Shown: positions 1-12,351 of the stretch, piece after piece
Layout of the letters: each line of letters opens with the position of its first letter
How positions within the stretch are numbered: position 1 is the first letter of the stretch
From: Paramecium sonneborni
Taxonomy: Eukaryota; Ciliophora; Oligohymenophorea; Peniculida; Parameciidae
Assembly: GCA_905182985.1 (NCBI GenBank)
Contig: CAJJDN010000064.1
Coordinates: 454,883-518,882, forward strand
DNA length: 64,000 bases
Direction: 5' to 3'
Translations under genes and position numbers: made by a program
The notes under the pieces: model-generated
Databases searched by the model: none
Told to the model about the DNA's origin: nothing
What the model saw: only the letters and a program-made list of their open reading frames with translations

Positions 1-3000
1 GATGCTAAAAGATCAGCAGCATTTAAAGCTGTTTTAGTTTTAAGATAAAAACAAATGCTTACTGATGACTTAAGACCAGTAAAAAGTGCGTATCACTTTG
101 TATCTGATAGAAAAAATGATCCAAATTTAAAAGATCCAAATTATTGTTAAGTAATAGAAGAAATTGTTGTATTGAAAGTGGAACCTTAAGTAGATTTGAG
201 ATAAAAATTATTCCCTTATAAAATGGATGTTTTTGAAATATCTATTAAATAGCCACTTTATTTATACAAATTTAAATTTTATGAATTGCCTTAAGCAATA
301 AGATATGAAAAGGAAAAAAATTAAATTATTGGTTTTCTTCATAATTCATAATTCTGCACAAGATTATAGTTTTCAGGAGGCAAAGAAATTAGATTAGAAT
401 TTGTTAAAAAAATCATGATAACTTAGGAATAATATTAACTATTAAATTAAGTTCATTAATTTTTAGTTGCAACTTCATTTGATTGGGATTTGTCATTTTA
501 TTCATTTTTGACAAAAGAAACTATCAGCTCAGAATCTGCTTTATTTTAGCAAGGCAAAAAATAATAATTCAACTTAATTGATGATTAAAAATAATATGCT
601 CTTATAGTCTTACTTGTAGAAGACTTATAAATAGAAGATACCAATATCAATTATGAAGATTCTGAAAATATTGTATAATACATAGAAAAAATGAAAAAAG
701 TCTTTAGGTTTGTGAATTCTATAAGATAAAAAAAAAAGTTGAATCAATAAATTAAAGAAGAAAGACAAAGGTTAAATGATTAAAGTATTCGTTTAGAAAC
801 TTGGAATAGTTTAGAATATGATGGAAATCTTGTATAATTATTAAAAGAAGCCAATTTCAAAGGAATTGTAGGATAAAATATAACAGATAAATATTTTTTC
901 AGCAAAGTAGTTTTTGATTCAAAAAGACCAATTGAAAAAAACTTAGAAAGATTAGATAATGAAAAAAAGAAAGAATATTAAAAAGAATTAGGCATTGTAT
1001 AAAGAAGTTTAAAATAAGTTATAAATTTTCATTTTGAAAATGAAAAAGATATGTATGCAGCCCCAATTTTAAGAAAATTTCTAAAATTTCACATTTCTTA
1101 AAATAGAGAGATAATAACCTAAAACAAATTAAAAGAGCCTAAATATTAATATTTTTCAGGAGAATTTTATAAATACCCCTTAGGTGTTTTATCTATCCTA
1201 GAGTTGAGGATTTTAACTAAACATATATTCTAACAATTAAGAGATTTTTTGGTGTCTTTTACATTTAAATCTCACGTTTCTAAATTATTAGATTCAACAG
1301 GATTATCTTTGAAAGATTGCGAATTACAGACTTATTAAGTTATGGATAATATTATGGTTTAAGATTCATAAGAAATTATTGAATTTTTTACAAATAATTC
1401 TTCAGAATTTTAAGATCTTTTGAATTAATTTAATAAAAATTTAGAGTTAAATCCTGGAAATTAAATTAAAGATTATAATTTAAAAGAAAGAAAATTTAAT
1501 TACTCCATTCATGATATAGACAATGAATTATTAAATAAGTGTTTTTAATCTCAATAATTTAATTAAGATGATTAAACAAATTATTAAGTTTTAGAATTTT
1601 TAGGAGATGCCAATTTAAAACTACTTTCAAGTATTGAAGTATTTGTTTAATATCCTTTTGCTAATGAACATTTGTTACATATAGAACGAGCTAAAATAGT
1701 CTCAAATGAAAATTTAAGGAAGTTTTCAATTATTCATAGATTTTTTAATTATATAAAGTGCACAAATTTTGCTTATTAACCACCAGAATTTATTCTAGAG
1801 TAGGTTAATAATGATTAAGAATAATAAGAACTAAAAGAAAAATAACAAGATAATAAGTAAAATACAAAATTTTAGTATACAAAAAATGGAGAAATTATAA
1901 ATGATCTACCAAAAAATTATTAGCCAATTCCTGAAAAGGTTCATTCAGATGTAGTTGAAGCTATAAATGGAGCCTTTTTAATTTAGTATGATGAAGATAT
2001 TAATGCTTGCTAGTTTTTTTTACACCGTTTAGGAGTATTAAAATAACCTGTAGCCTAAGTCAGGATAAAAAATTCAAGAACTTAATAAGCAAAAGGTATA
2101 TTACAGAAGAATTTAAATTCCCTAGAAAATATAATTGGATATAAATTCAATGATCAATCTCTTTTGATTTAAGCCATTACCTATCAATCTTTCCTTGAAG
2201 TTTTGGATTACTACAATTATAAAAAAAAAAAATGTAATTTTATTGAGTTTTAAAACTAAAAAAATCTTATTTAGATTAATAAATTAAATAATGATCAAGT
2301 AAATGAATCATTACTAGCTCAACTAAATTAAAATTAAAATCGAATTGATATGAGTTATGAAAGATTAGAATTTTTAGGGGACTCAGTATTGGATTCAGTT
2401 GTAGTTGAATGGTTAGTCAAAGAATATAATAAGGAAAAGGTTGAAGATCTAGCTTTAAAAAAACAGTGTGTTGTTTGCAATAAAGCGCTTGCTTTAGTTA
2501 CCATCCATTATAAATTAGATTAATTTTTATTGCATCCAACCCTTCATAAATTAAATCATGAAAATCACTAAACTTTAAATAAGATTAAGTCAATGTATAA
2601 TGATTACTATGAGGATATCAGTAAGATGTACACATCAGAACCAATAATTAAAATATTAGGTGATATTTTTGAATCTATTGTTGGAGCTATTTTTGTAGAC
2701 TCTACATTTAATTACGATCTAACTAAATAAATTGTTCTTAAATTATTACTTCCTTTCATGCAACATTTTACATCACCCAATTAGATATTGAATAATCCTT
2801 AAGATCGATTATTTAGATATTTTAAAGCTAAAAACCAAGCCGAATTTGAAATTGCTTTGACAGATGAAGATCCAATTGAGGGATAAAATCTATATGTATT
2901 GAGAGACAAATATTCATATAAAGTTTACTAAAGAATTAGAGCATCATCAGAAAAATAAGCAAGAGAAAAATTATTAGAATATATTTAAAAAAGAGGAAAT

Positions 3001-3009
3001 TTAGAATGA
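1..3009 (+). CDS. Dicer-like ribonuclease III, 5' end missing
   Basis: About 1,002 codons stay open in one frame with no intron and end at TGA 3007-3009; the frame is already open at base 1, so the N-terminus (where a Dicer helicase would lie) is outside the window. The first ~30 residues (AKRSAAFKAVLVLRQ) resemble the Dicer dimerisation domain. Residues about 110-215 would be the platform/PAZ part. RNase IIIa lies near residues 525-680 with LEFLGDANLKLL and a later DVVEAINGAF. RNase IIIb lies near 705-920 with LEFLGDSVLD and KILGDIFESIVGAIF. Both domains keep the paired acidic residues that bind the catalytic metals. A short dsRNA-binding-like tail follows (EKQAREKLLEYI). Dicers cut long dsRNA into small RNAs; in ciliates they act in RNAi and in meiotic genome-scanning pathways. 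Which paralogue this is cannot be told. Confidence 0.9.
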
Positions 3010-3461
3010 TTCTAATATTTTAAAATTATAATTTACAAAAAAATTTACCATTGCAATTTAATTTATGTTGTTTTCTTGTGCTTTTTATTTTATTAAAATG
3101 TAGAATTTTGTTTCTTTGTTTATCGTATTATATCAGGGTTAATTTTATATAAATTTATTTACTAAAATTAGTGAAAGAAATGGGAAAATTAAGTTTATTT
3201 TGTATGATTCTTTTTGAAACAAATAGAATGCCAAAATAAAATTGAATAATAAAGTAAAAATAATAGATTTTGTTATAGAGTAATTAATTAAGTTTTGATC
3301 TGATCTTCCTCAAAATTATCAAAATGGATACGAAATTTCATATCATAGAATAAAATTTATAATTTCTGATCATAAAAAATTAAATAATATTTTTTTATGC
3401 ATTATAAATATTTTTAATAGAAAAAAGAATGATTTTCTAAAAAGGAATTCTACAAGATAAT
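3010..3461. other. Intergenic, nothing recognised
   Basis: AT-rich stretch with frequent TGA in all frames between the Dicer stop and the first kinase start. It must hold the Dicer 3' end and the kinase promoter; I see no gene or structured element. Confidence 0.5.
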
Positions 3462-4740
3462 ATGAATCATTTTAAGGTTATTGGATTAAATGAAATGATT
3501 CAAAAGGTTGGATTATTGCCCGTTGAAATAATTTATAAATTGATTTATCAATTAACTTTAAGTAATATTCAGATTTAAGAATAGCTTTGATTACAATCTA
3601 TTAAGAATAAAATTTTATTGAAAACATGACTTTAAATGATTTATATGTAAATGAACCATAAGACAATAAAATATTAGATATTTTTATTAAGTCAAGCCTG
3701 ATAAAAAAAGGAGAAAAAAATAATTAAGAGATTATTCTCAATCAATTGAAAAATATATGTATTTATAAAAATTAATTGAAGTAATTAGAATCGGCTTTCA
3801 GTCGATAGATGTCAAAAGCTTCTAGAATTTTGAAGCCATACTAAAATATATTTTAGATAATTTAAAAATAAATTTAAATGATTTTAGTTGGAGATAAAAA
3901 ATGCTAGAAATTATTTACGGACTTAAAATTACTTATTGTAAGGAGTATAATAATAATATAACTTGGATATTTCATGCTGAAACCCCTTATTATCTTGATA
4001 TATCATCAGAGAAAATTCTTGTAAAATGGATTCATGTAAATGATTAAAATAAGAGATTTGCAGAAATTATTAATTATAAAGAACTAAAAAATATATAACA
4101 GACATTTAATTCAGCCTAACTTTATTGTTACAATTTAGATATATAAAATTCTACTCTCATGTTCTTAAAAAAATACAGCTTAACTTTGAAAGAATATTGT
4201 ACAGAATTTAAAGATATTATTATAAATATTGAGAATAAAAGGAGAATATGTTGCAAATTGGCAATTGAATTGCAAAAATTACATGATGAAAATAAAATTC
4301 ATAGAGATTTAAAACCAGAAAATATCATGGTAATTCATAAAAACTCTGAGATTACAAAAGAAAATTTAAATGAAATAAATTAACTTGAATGGTCAATAAT
4401 AGATTTCGAATCAAATATAGAAAAAGGTTAAAAAGATGATTTTAAAGGGACTCCATACTATTAACCACCAGAAAATATGAATGGGAAACCTTTTGATGAA
4501 AGCTATGATATATGGTAGTTGGGAATGTGTTTCTATTTCCTAATGACACAAGAAGATCCTAATTTCATCAAAAAAAAAACAAAGGAAAAATATGAAAAAC
4601 ATTTAAAAAAAATGCTGAACAAACTAACAGATAGTGTTTTAATGCATGATATAATCTCTGATATGGCAAAATATGATTCGAATTTGAGGCCTGCTACCAG
4701 AGAGGTTATAAATAAATTAAAAAGTGCAGACTTTTATTGA
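3462..4740 (+). CDS. Atypical protein kinase (DFE instead of DFG), kinase 1
   Basis: Three exons, 3462-3561, 3585-3758 and 3782-4740, joined over two 23-nt introns (3562-3584, 3759-3781), give a protein of about 410 residues. The first ~130 residues are a predicted helical region of unknown function. The kinase fold follows, with ILVKWI as the probable beta-3 lysine strand, the catalytic loop HRDLKPEN, then IIDFES where other kinases have DFG, GTPYYQPPE, and SYDIWQLG in the F helix. The metal-binding Asp is present but the Gly is Glu (codons 4402-4410). Glycine-rich loop motifs are not obvious. The gene lies about 100 bp upstream of a paralogue with the same architecture and matching intron positions, so the pair arose by tandem duplication. 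Kinase family membership is clear; activity and substrate are unknown. Confidence 0.8.
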
Positions 4741-4842
4741 AATTTAAGTTTTATTTATTTTATAAATCATAACATTATTAATCCTTAAATAAGACTTTTA
4801 TTTCACTTAAAAAACTTATAATATTTATAAATTCTATTATAG

Positions 4843-5849
4843 ATGAATTATATAATTAATGGAAGGAATTGCCCCATATTAATTAAAGGAGTGTTAAAGA
4901 CAAAAAATATTTCCTTTGATTTAGAAAATTTAAAAGATAGAATTAAGAAAGGGCTATTAACAGTGTAATAATTATCTCAAATAATGTTTCATGTAACAAT
5001 ATGTAAAAAAATTGTCTATTAAAAGTGGTATCTGAATGTGAAAGAAGAAATCCAAAATTTCTTATAAGTTTGAGACTTGATTAAATATATTTGAATAAAA
5101 ATTAAGAGGATACTAATGTATTTATTTTTGAAGAAGATTAATAAAATATAACTTAAAAATAGATTCCAGCTAATTAAATACTATAAAAACTATGTAATTA
5201 TATTCAGTTATTCTATAGTTTTATAATTAGGTTTTAATCTAAATTCTAAGCTCTTTGAAGGTAAGAATTATGTAGAAAACATTATTGAGGAATTAATATA
5301 AAACATTTTTGAAGAAAAAAAAAATGACTGCAAAGTTATTATTCCTGTAGCAAATATTTTAAAAGTTATTTTTAATTTTAAAATACTAAAGACTATTTAT
5401 GATAAAAAATAGTCAAGAGTTTATCTCATTTAGACACCTTATTTTATAAATAATTAAAGAAATTAAATTATTGTTAAATGGCTTAAATATGATAAGGATT
5501 AAATTGAATATTAAAATAGGGAAATTCAATTATTAGAATTAGTTAATGATTCTGAAAATTGTACAAATATGTTTTGTTATAGTAATTATGTGGATGAATA
5601 ATTATTATTTATGAAATATTATGATTTAACTTTAGAGGATTTAAATAATAAAATAGGTAAAAAAGCTTTAAATCTAAATGATTTGTTGCATATTATAATA
5701 TAAATTATATTGGCATTAAAAGGACTTCATTGTCGAAAAATAATTCATCGAGATTTAAAACCATAAAACATTATGTTTGAATATCTTAATGAAAATTAAA
5801 ATATTTTAGATATGAGATGTGTGCTAATTGATTTTGATAGATCTAAGCT
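4843..5849 (+). CDS. Atypical protein kinase 2, 5' part before the gap
   Basis: Start ATG 4843. Two introns are seen (about 5003-5025, 23 nt; 5194-5218, 25 nt) and the frame then runs into the N gap. The N-terminal helical region aligns with that of kinase 1 (GLLTVQQLSQI against GLLPVEIIYKL) and the second introns sit at matching places. The kinase part has IIVKWLKY, HRDLKPQN and LIDFDRSK, so DFG is replaced by DFD (5830-5838). The reading stops at 5849 inside the activation segment only because the assembly breaks there; the rest of the gene is on the other side of the gap, where bases 4894-5849 are repeated. Taken together the two parts make one gene of about 420 codons. Confidence 0.75.
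4894..5849. repeat. Direct repeat 1, copy A (956 bp)
   Basis: The same 956 bp recur at 5929-6884 (offset 1035) with no indel and two substitutions: 5011 a against 6046 t, inside an intron, and 5651 a against 6686 t, which changes Lys to Ile. The two copies abut a 79-base run of N. The simplest reading is two contig ends that overlap in reality. Confidence 0.9.
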
Positions 5850-5928
5850 NNNNNNNNNNNNNNNNNNNNNNNNNNNNNNNNNNNNNNNNNNNNNNNNNNN
5901 NNNNNNNNNNNNNNNNNNNNNNNNNNNN
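5850..5928. other. Assembly gap, 79 N
   Basis: Run of N inside the kinase 2 gene. Because both flanks carry the same 956 bp, the true distance is probably negative: the contigs overlap. Confidence 0.97.
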
Positions 5929-6884
5929 TTAAAGACAAAAAATATTTCCTTTGATTTAGAAAATTTAAAAGATAGAATTAAGAAAGGGCTATTAACAGTG
6001 TAATAATTATCTCAAATAATGTTTCATGTAACAATATGTAAAAAATTTGTCTATTAAAAGTGGTATCTGAATGTGAAAGAAGAAATCCAAAATTTCTTAT
6101 AAGTTTGAGACTTGATTAAATATATTTGAATAAAAATTAAGAGGATACTAATGTATTTATTTTTGAAGAAGATTAATAAAATATAACTTAAAAATAGATT
6201 CCAGCTAATTAAATACTATAAAAACTATGTAATTATATTCAGTTATTCTATAGTTTTATAATTAGGTTTTAATCTAAATTCTAAGCTCTTTGAAGGTAAG
6301 AATTATGTAGAAAACATTATTGAGGAATTAATATAAAACATTTTTGAAGAAAAAAAAAATGACTGCAAAGTTATTATTCCTGTAGCAAATATTTTAAAAG
6401 TTATTTTTAATTTTAAAATACTAAAGACTATTTATGATAAAAAATAGTCAAGAGTTTATCTCATTTAGACACCTTATTTTATAAATAATTAAAGAAATTA
6501 AATTATTGTTAAATGGCTTAAATATGATAAGGATTAAATTGAATATTAAAATAGGGAAATTCAATTATTAGAATTAGTTAATGATTCTGAAAATTGTACA
6601 AATATGTTTTGTTATAGTAATTATGTGGATGAATAATTATTATTTATGAAATATTATGATTTAACTTTAGAGGATTTAAATAATATAATAGGTAAAAAAG
6701 CTTTAAATCTAAATGATTTGTTGCATATTATAATATAAATTATATTGGCATTAAAAGGACTTCATTGTCGAAAAATAATTCATCGAGATTTAAAACCATA
6801 AAACATTATGTTTGAATATCTTAATGAAAATTAAAATATTTTAGATATGAGATGTGTGCTAATTGATTTTGATAGATCTAAGCT
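5929..6884. repeat. Direct repeat 1, copy B (956 bp)
   Basis: Second copy of 4894-5849, starting in the first exon of kinase 2. Differs at two positions, consistent with alleles, a consensus error or two close paralogues. Confidence 0.9.
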
Positions 6885-7236
6885 ACAACGTAATGATTAA
6901 AATGCTTCAGCTTCAATCTCAGCAGGTTATGAAGGTACACCTGGTTATTAACCTCCTGAAGGAACTTAAGATGTTTATAATGCATCTTATGATATCTGGT
7001 AATTAGGCTATATTATTTAATGTATTTTAATAAGAAATACTAATTCACAATATTCTAAAGCAAAAGATAGACCAATGAAGCAAAATAAATACGCAGAAAT
7101 ATTTAAAAAAGATTAAGAATAACTTTAATAAAATTATCCTTAATTTTCTTCTATTATTATGAAAATGATGAATCATGATCCAAATTTAAGACCGAATTTA
7201 GAAGAAATTGAAAATTATTTTTTAAATATTTAATGA
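5929..7236 (+). CDS. Atypical protein kinase 2, 3' part after the gap
   Basis: Continuation of the gene that starts at 4843. It begins without an ATG because the contig starts inside exon 1. The same 23- and 25-nt introns follow, then the complete kinase domain: HRDLKPQN, LIDFDRSK (DFD at 6865-6873), GTPGYQPPEG, SYDIWQLG and a C-lobe ending NHDPNLRPNLEEIENYF. Stop TGA is 7234-7236. Residues after DFD match kinase 1 closely enough to show common descent. The Gly-to-Asp change in the DFG motif is found in both copies of the repeat, so it is not a base-calling error in one read set. The correct gene model joins 4843-4893 to 5929-7236. Confidence 0.78.
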
Positions 7237-7459
7237 AAAACATTATTAATTAATTTTTTATCATATAGAATACTTTTAGTAGACTAACTAAATTTTATGT
7301 AATTTATTAAGGAAAAATTCTTAAAGATCTTTCTTTACTGAAAGATCAATAATATTTTTTGTATTTTTGTGCTTAAAAATTATCATAAAGTCTTATTAAT
7401 AACATTTTAAAGATTAATTTATAAATATAAATTTGAATAAACATCAGATTAATTATAAT

Positions 7460-8586
7460 TCATAATTATGTTACTTAATTCAACCATTATAAGAATACCA
7501 TCTTATCTATTTTTTTTGTTCTTAAAATGATTTTATGGTTTAATAATAAATCAACTGTTGCTCTTTCCTCTGGTTTCAATTTGACACTATTTATTAAAAT
7601 TATGAATTACCACATAGAAATGAAATTTTTCATTTCTGCTGAAATTTTGGCTTGAACATTGTCAATATTAAATGAACTAATTTCATTAACCATATCTATA
7701 AATTATGTTTTTTGGATAGGATGTTTTCCCATTAAACATTCTGCTGTTAAAATACCAATCGACCATATGTCAGAATCTTTTCCATACATTTCTCCATTCA
7801 ACCGTTCAGGCTAAATTTTGAATAATATTTTACAGACATATAAACTGCAGTACCCACATAAGTCTTTCTTTGTTGCATAGTTTCTATTGTACCTGAGATA
7901 CCAAAATCAGTAATTTTGATTTCCCCTTTCTTGTTTACTAATATATTTTATGGTTTAATGTCTCTGTGAATGATTTTCTTTTTATTATGTAAATAATCAA
8001 TCCCTAAAAGAATTTAATATAAAAGCAAAGCCATAACAGGTTCATTCAGATTTTTAACTTTCTTTATCAAAGAATCTATAGAGCCAACATCCATATATTC
8101 CAGAATTATGTGCAAAGTACCAGATTTATAGAATGCACCATAACATTTGACAACATAAGGTGAACTACATTCTAATGCTAATTTTAATTCGTCTGAAAGT
8201 TATTTCAAATATTATGGATCTGAAGCAACAGGAATTTTCTAAATGCAAATTTTTAATACTTTCATTGCAAAATATTACCCTGTTACTTAATCTTATACTT
8301 TTTCTACTTAACCTGATGCACCCTGACCTAATTACCCAACTGTTACTAAATTTTCAAGTGATAGATTATGAGTAGATTCAGAGAGTGAGAAATCCCATTA
8401 ATCATGTGTATGTGTAACTTTAAGTCCTTAACCATTTAGACGAAATTCCTTAAGAATGAGAGATCCATTCTCAGAACTAATATTTTAAATAACTAAATAC
8501 AGATTTAGAACAGGTTAAGCTTATTCTGATTAAAGACTAATCTTTGCAATTTATGGTTTTTTTTTCTTTAAGTCAGGAGTTTGCAT
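7460..8586 (-). CDS. MAP kinase kinase (STE7/MEK-like)
   Basis: Start ATG 8586-8584, stop TGA 7462-7460, two introns (7811-7833, 23 nt; 7587-7610, 24 nt); about 358 residues. An N-terminal ~85 residues precede the kinase. Motifs in order: GQGASGQVEKV (glycine loop), YFAMKVLK (catalytic Lys), [23 protein letters not shown], then [14 protein letters not shown] split by the first intron, and SDIWSIG. DFGISG and VGT-YMSPERL are the signature of the MAPKK family, which phosphorylate the TxY loop of MAP kinases; the Ser/Thr sites expected between DFG and VGT are the Thr residues around [11 protein letters not shown]. The end of the kinase ([18 protein letters not shown]) is read only after removing intron 2. 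Upstream partner and MAPK are not in the window. Confidence 0.88.
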
Positions 8587-9150
8587 TTAGTAAACTTAAA
8601 TTAATTATATCAAATAATTTTGAAATATTTTCAATATTTACAGAAATATTTTTTTTCTGAATTTTTTATATATTACTGCAATCTATTATTAAGAGGTCTT
8701 AAAAATTTTGCTTATTAGAGAATAGAACAAATTACATCAAAAAGTTCTATATAAATATTATAAATTTAGTGTAATTTTTATTATTATAGGAGATAATAAT
8801 TTATTATTCTCTCAATATTTAAAGATTATATAAATTTCATCGAAAATTTAATCTTTTCAATTAGATTAAAAAGAACAACAATCATTATGATATCATATCG
8901 GGTAAAAATAAAAATTAAATAATACTAATAGGAAATATTGTAAAAATATTTAATTTATAATTATAAATAAATCATTTGATTAAAAAAATTCATTAAAATT
9001 GAAAATAAATTTTATTAAATCAAAACGCAAGAGAGCCATTGTAGATTTGAGAATAGATGAGGAGTATTTAATGAGGCCGACTAGTAATTTTTGATATAAA
9101 TATTATTATATTAAAAAAATCATTAAACCATCAAACCATTAAATTTAGCT
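8587..9150. other. Intergenic between divergent kinase genes
   Basis: About 560 bp of AT-rich sequence with many TGA triplets in every frame. It separates the MAPKK start from the next kinase start and so holds both promoters. No gene recognised. Confidence 0.5.
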
Positions 9151-10636
9151 ATGAATCAAAAATATTGCTTTAAATCTTATTTCTCTTAACAATGTACTTA
9201 GTTTTGGGATAATACTAAAATAGATAAAACTTAAAAATACATAATGGAAAATCTTTACTATATTTAGACTCCTTTTGAGAGTACACCTTGTAATTTGAGA
9301 CTGAACAAGAAAAACCTTATAATGGAATAGAATGATGTATAATATAAATATATAGTAAATAGAGATAGTATAGTACAAATGTGGAAAATGCAGGATTGGA
9401 ATTAATAACAAGTGATTTGAATAATGATTAGGGAGTAAGAATAACAAAGGGAAATTTTACATTTGAGTTTTTCGGTAAAATAAAATCAATATTTGATCAA
9501 TTGAAGAAAACAAGCATTTAGTTTAACTTTACTTAGAGATATACAATAAAAAAAATGATAGCAAAGGGAACATTCGCTACAGTAATAAATTATAAAATTT
9601 TTAGATATATTTAGCGGAGTGCAGATTCACTTAGAATGAGTATGCAGTGAAATGTTTTGAGAAACGACATATTTAAAATGAGAAGGATAAGAAGAATTTA
9701 ATAAAAGAAATGTCGATACTACGATTAATGAATCATAACTAATTATTGACAATATATGAAGTTTTTGAGAACTCAAGTTATATATATTTTGTATAGGAAT
9801 TATTGAAAGGAGGCGATTTACATGATTATTTGGAGAGAAGTGAGAAATTGAGTGAATTAAAAGTGTCTCAGATAATTTATAATTTATTGAATGGGATACA
9901 ATATATGCATTCTCAAGGTGTTCTTCATAGAGATATAAAGCCAGAGAATTTGATTTTGAGATAGAAAAACAATTTAAATGATATAGTGATAGGAGATTTT
10001 GGATTGGCTGATTTTTATAAATATGATGGAAATTATTTATATAGAAGATGTGGAACTCCAGGATATGTAGCTCCTGAGATTCTACGTGGATAACCATATG
10101 ATTATAAGGTCGATATTTATAGTATTGGTGTATTGATGTATATATTAATATCTGGTAAGAGACCATTTGTTGGTAAAAATAATTAATAAACTGTTAAATT
10201 GAATGAATTAGGAGATATAAATTATGATGAGATTGATTGTAGTTCAGAAGCATTGTCTTTAATGAAGAAAATGTTAGAATCATAACCAGAAAATAGAATT
10301 TCAATAATATCAGCAAAATAACATGCTTTTTTTACAAATAATTAAAATAAAAGAGATAATAATCCTAAATCAAAAGGAACATTAAAATTAGATGTGAAAT
10401 GTATTCAACAACAGGAACAGTTTTCAGTCTCACCAATCTTAACTTCTAGAACTTTCAATAGAAATTCAATGATTAATAATTTAACTGTTCATACTCCACG
10501 ATAATTACCGAGATTAAGTCATGATATTAAATCTATAATTAAGACTGAATCAAATGAAATTTATAGATCAACTATATCTCGTTAAAGTTTAAGTAGAGTC
10601 ACTTTAAGAATAAATAATTAATACACTAATATGTGA
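9151..10636 (+). CDS. PH-like domain plus CaMK-type serine/threonine kinase
   Basis: Exons 9151-9367, 9394-9581 and 9605-10636 with introns of 26 and 23 nt give about 478 residues. ATG 9151 is used; an in-frame ATG at 9244 is possible. The first ~130 residues look like the short PH-like module that ciliate CaMK-type kinases carry (NLRLNKKNLIMEQNDVQYKY, then GNFTFEFFGK). The kinase follows: IAKGTFATIYLAE, EYAVKCFEK, HRDIKPENLI, VIGDFGLADF, RRCGTPGYVAPEIL, KVDIYSIG. About 100 C-terminal residues are rich in Ser, Thr and Arg and could be regulatory; I do not see a clear calmodulin site or EF hands, so calcium control is only possible. The activation loop lacks an obvious T-loop acidic site but has the usual CGTPGYVAPE. 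Confidence 0.88.
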
Positions 10637-10728
10637 ATGATTTAATGAATCATATTATGTTTGAAGATTGAATACATTTTTTAAGAAATTCAATTTAATT
10701 TATAGTTTTTTTATGATTTTAATTGTAA

Positions 10729-11015
10729 TCACAATTATTCTGGTTTTGATGGTTAACACCAAGGAAAGTAAATAAATTCTTTTCCATGGAAGTTCATAAA
10801 ATAGAATAATGCAAATATTACTCCAAATGTCCATTCTCGTCTACTTTTATTTTTCTAAAAAAGCAAATTTTGAAGATTTCTACTTCTCTTTAAAAATGCA
10901 AGGTTTCACAATAAGGTTTTGGTTTAGGTTCAAATTTCTAAGATGGTTTTAATATCTCTGGTTAATAATAAAATATTGGCTTGATTGTTAATTGCTTAAT
11001 TTTCATGTAATTCAT
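10729..11015 (-). CDS. Small single-pass membrane protein, unknown
   Basis: Start ATG 11015 (11006 also possible), one 29-nt intron (10855-10883), stop 10731-10729; about 85 residues. After splicing, a basic stretch (KNKSRREW) is followed by a hydrophobic run TFGVIFALFYFMNF and a short tail ending WCQPSKPEQL. The layout, a soluble N-terminus, positive charges, one membrane helix, short tail, is that of a small organelle membrane protein, for example of the mitochondrial inner membrane, but I recognise no family. Without the intron the frame ends early, which supports the exon structure. Confidence 0.6.
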
Positions 11016-11101
11016 GTAATTAATTAATTAATTAATTAATTTTTTTATATTTTCGACAATATATGTATTGATATAGATTAATAAAATAATCAAATCACTC
11101 G

Positions 11102-12340
11102 TCATTGATCTTTATTAGGAACAATTGCTAACATTAAGCATAATCCATCTCCTCCTCCAATAACACATTTATTTGATGTATTTGCAAAATCCATAGTATA
11201 TAAACCTGTTATATTGATAAATAAAATAAAACCTTTATTAAATCCACCTAACTACATAGCTTCTTTATATGATCCTTTTATTCTATCAAACATCTTAAAT
11301 TCATTAGTTCCATGAGCAACACCTCCAACACAATATCCTTTTCCTTTTCCAAATTAAGATCCATATATAAATGCTCCAGCTGTTTCTACCTTTTCTTCCC
11401 ATTTTATATTCTCTATCAATTTCTATGTACCCAAATCCCATATTTATAATTATTCACTCATTCTGTTTGCTCCTGTTAAAATTGTACCTTCTCTAATATC
11501 TATTGTATCTCCTGCTATTTTTGGACCTACAATACATCCAGATTAAGATTTCTATCTTAAATCCTTTAAGATATCATTTATAAAACTACCCATATGATTA
11601 TATTCTAATCCCAACCTCCACTGATAACTAAATTTTTATCATAAGGTACAATCTTAACACTGAATAATCTATTATTATGACCAGGTTAAACCCATTATAT
11701 GGCTTCTAGTGTTGTTTATAATGTTTATGCCTCTATATCATAAATCCTAACCTATAATTACTAAATGATCTATTACTTTGCAATCCTTCCCACAAGTTGC
11801 TAATTAATTTTTTAAAGCATCTATACAATAAACTTCATTATCATCTTCTTCTTTAAATTAATAAATAGTAGAATCGGTTTTAACATTTTTATACATTATT
11901 GTACCTAATTTAGAGCATCATAATACCATCAGTGTTTGCTGATATTAGGACTTATCTCATTTTAGTTGATTTTTCACTTGAAAACCATCTAACATTATTT
12001 TATATATTAAACCTAAGAGAAGTGCAAGGTAATTTCATATTTGATTTAGAACTGAGATATGTATAAAATGCTGTCTTTTCGCCTCAGATTGAATAATATA
12101 GTACTTCTAGTGAGATCGTATACACAGACTAATCCATTAGAACATCCAAGAGCCAGCATTATGTCATCTTTATCAAATCGGGAAGAGTGTATTTCAGAAT
12201 CTGATTTAAAATATCCTTTAAGAAAGAGACGTGATTATGGGTCTTTTATTCTATTTCATCGTTCAAATCATTTACTAAATATTCATATTAAACTTGGCTT
12301 TAAGCTCTTGAGTGATGATATCGTTTCTATTGTAATCCAT
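11102..12340 (-). CDS. WD40-repeat protein
   Basis: Start ATG 12340-12338, stop TGA 11104-11102. Five introns of 25, 22, 22, 25 and 26 nt must be removed, and each removal restores a WD-like phrase: CSNGLVCVYDLTRSEK, SANTDGTIMYKNVKT, ATCGKDCKVRIYDIEA, SGGWDQNIIIWDLRQK. Later repeats include LTGANRMSEQLQIWDLGTQK and GGVAHGTNEFKMFD. About 370 residues, enough for one seven-blade propeller and little else, so it is probably a scaffold. The closest general group is the plain WD40 proteins with no extra domain; partner unknown. The start codon lies only 11 bp from the start of the divergent PAP2 gene. Confidence 0.85.
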
Positions 12341-12351
12341 TAATTTTTAAT

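Noticed and set aside
9627..10166. 179-residue gene on the minus strand
   Set aside because: Lies opposite the kinase domain of the CaMK-type gene, whose motifs are unmistakable.
11020..11042. (TTAA)n run as a transposon target or terminal repeat
   Set aside because: Short AT-rich simple repeat with no flanking inverted repeats or transposase frame.
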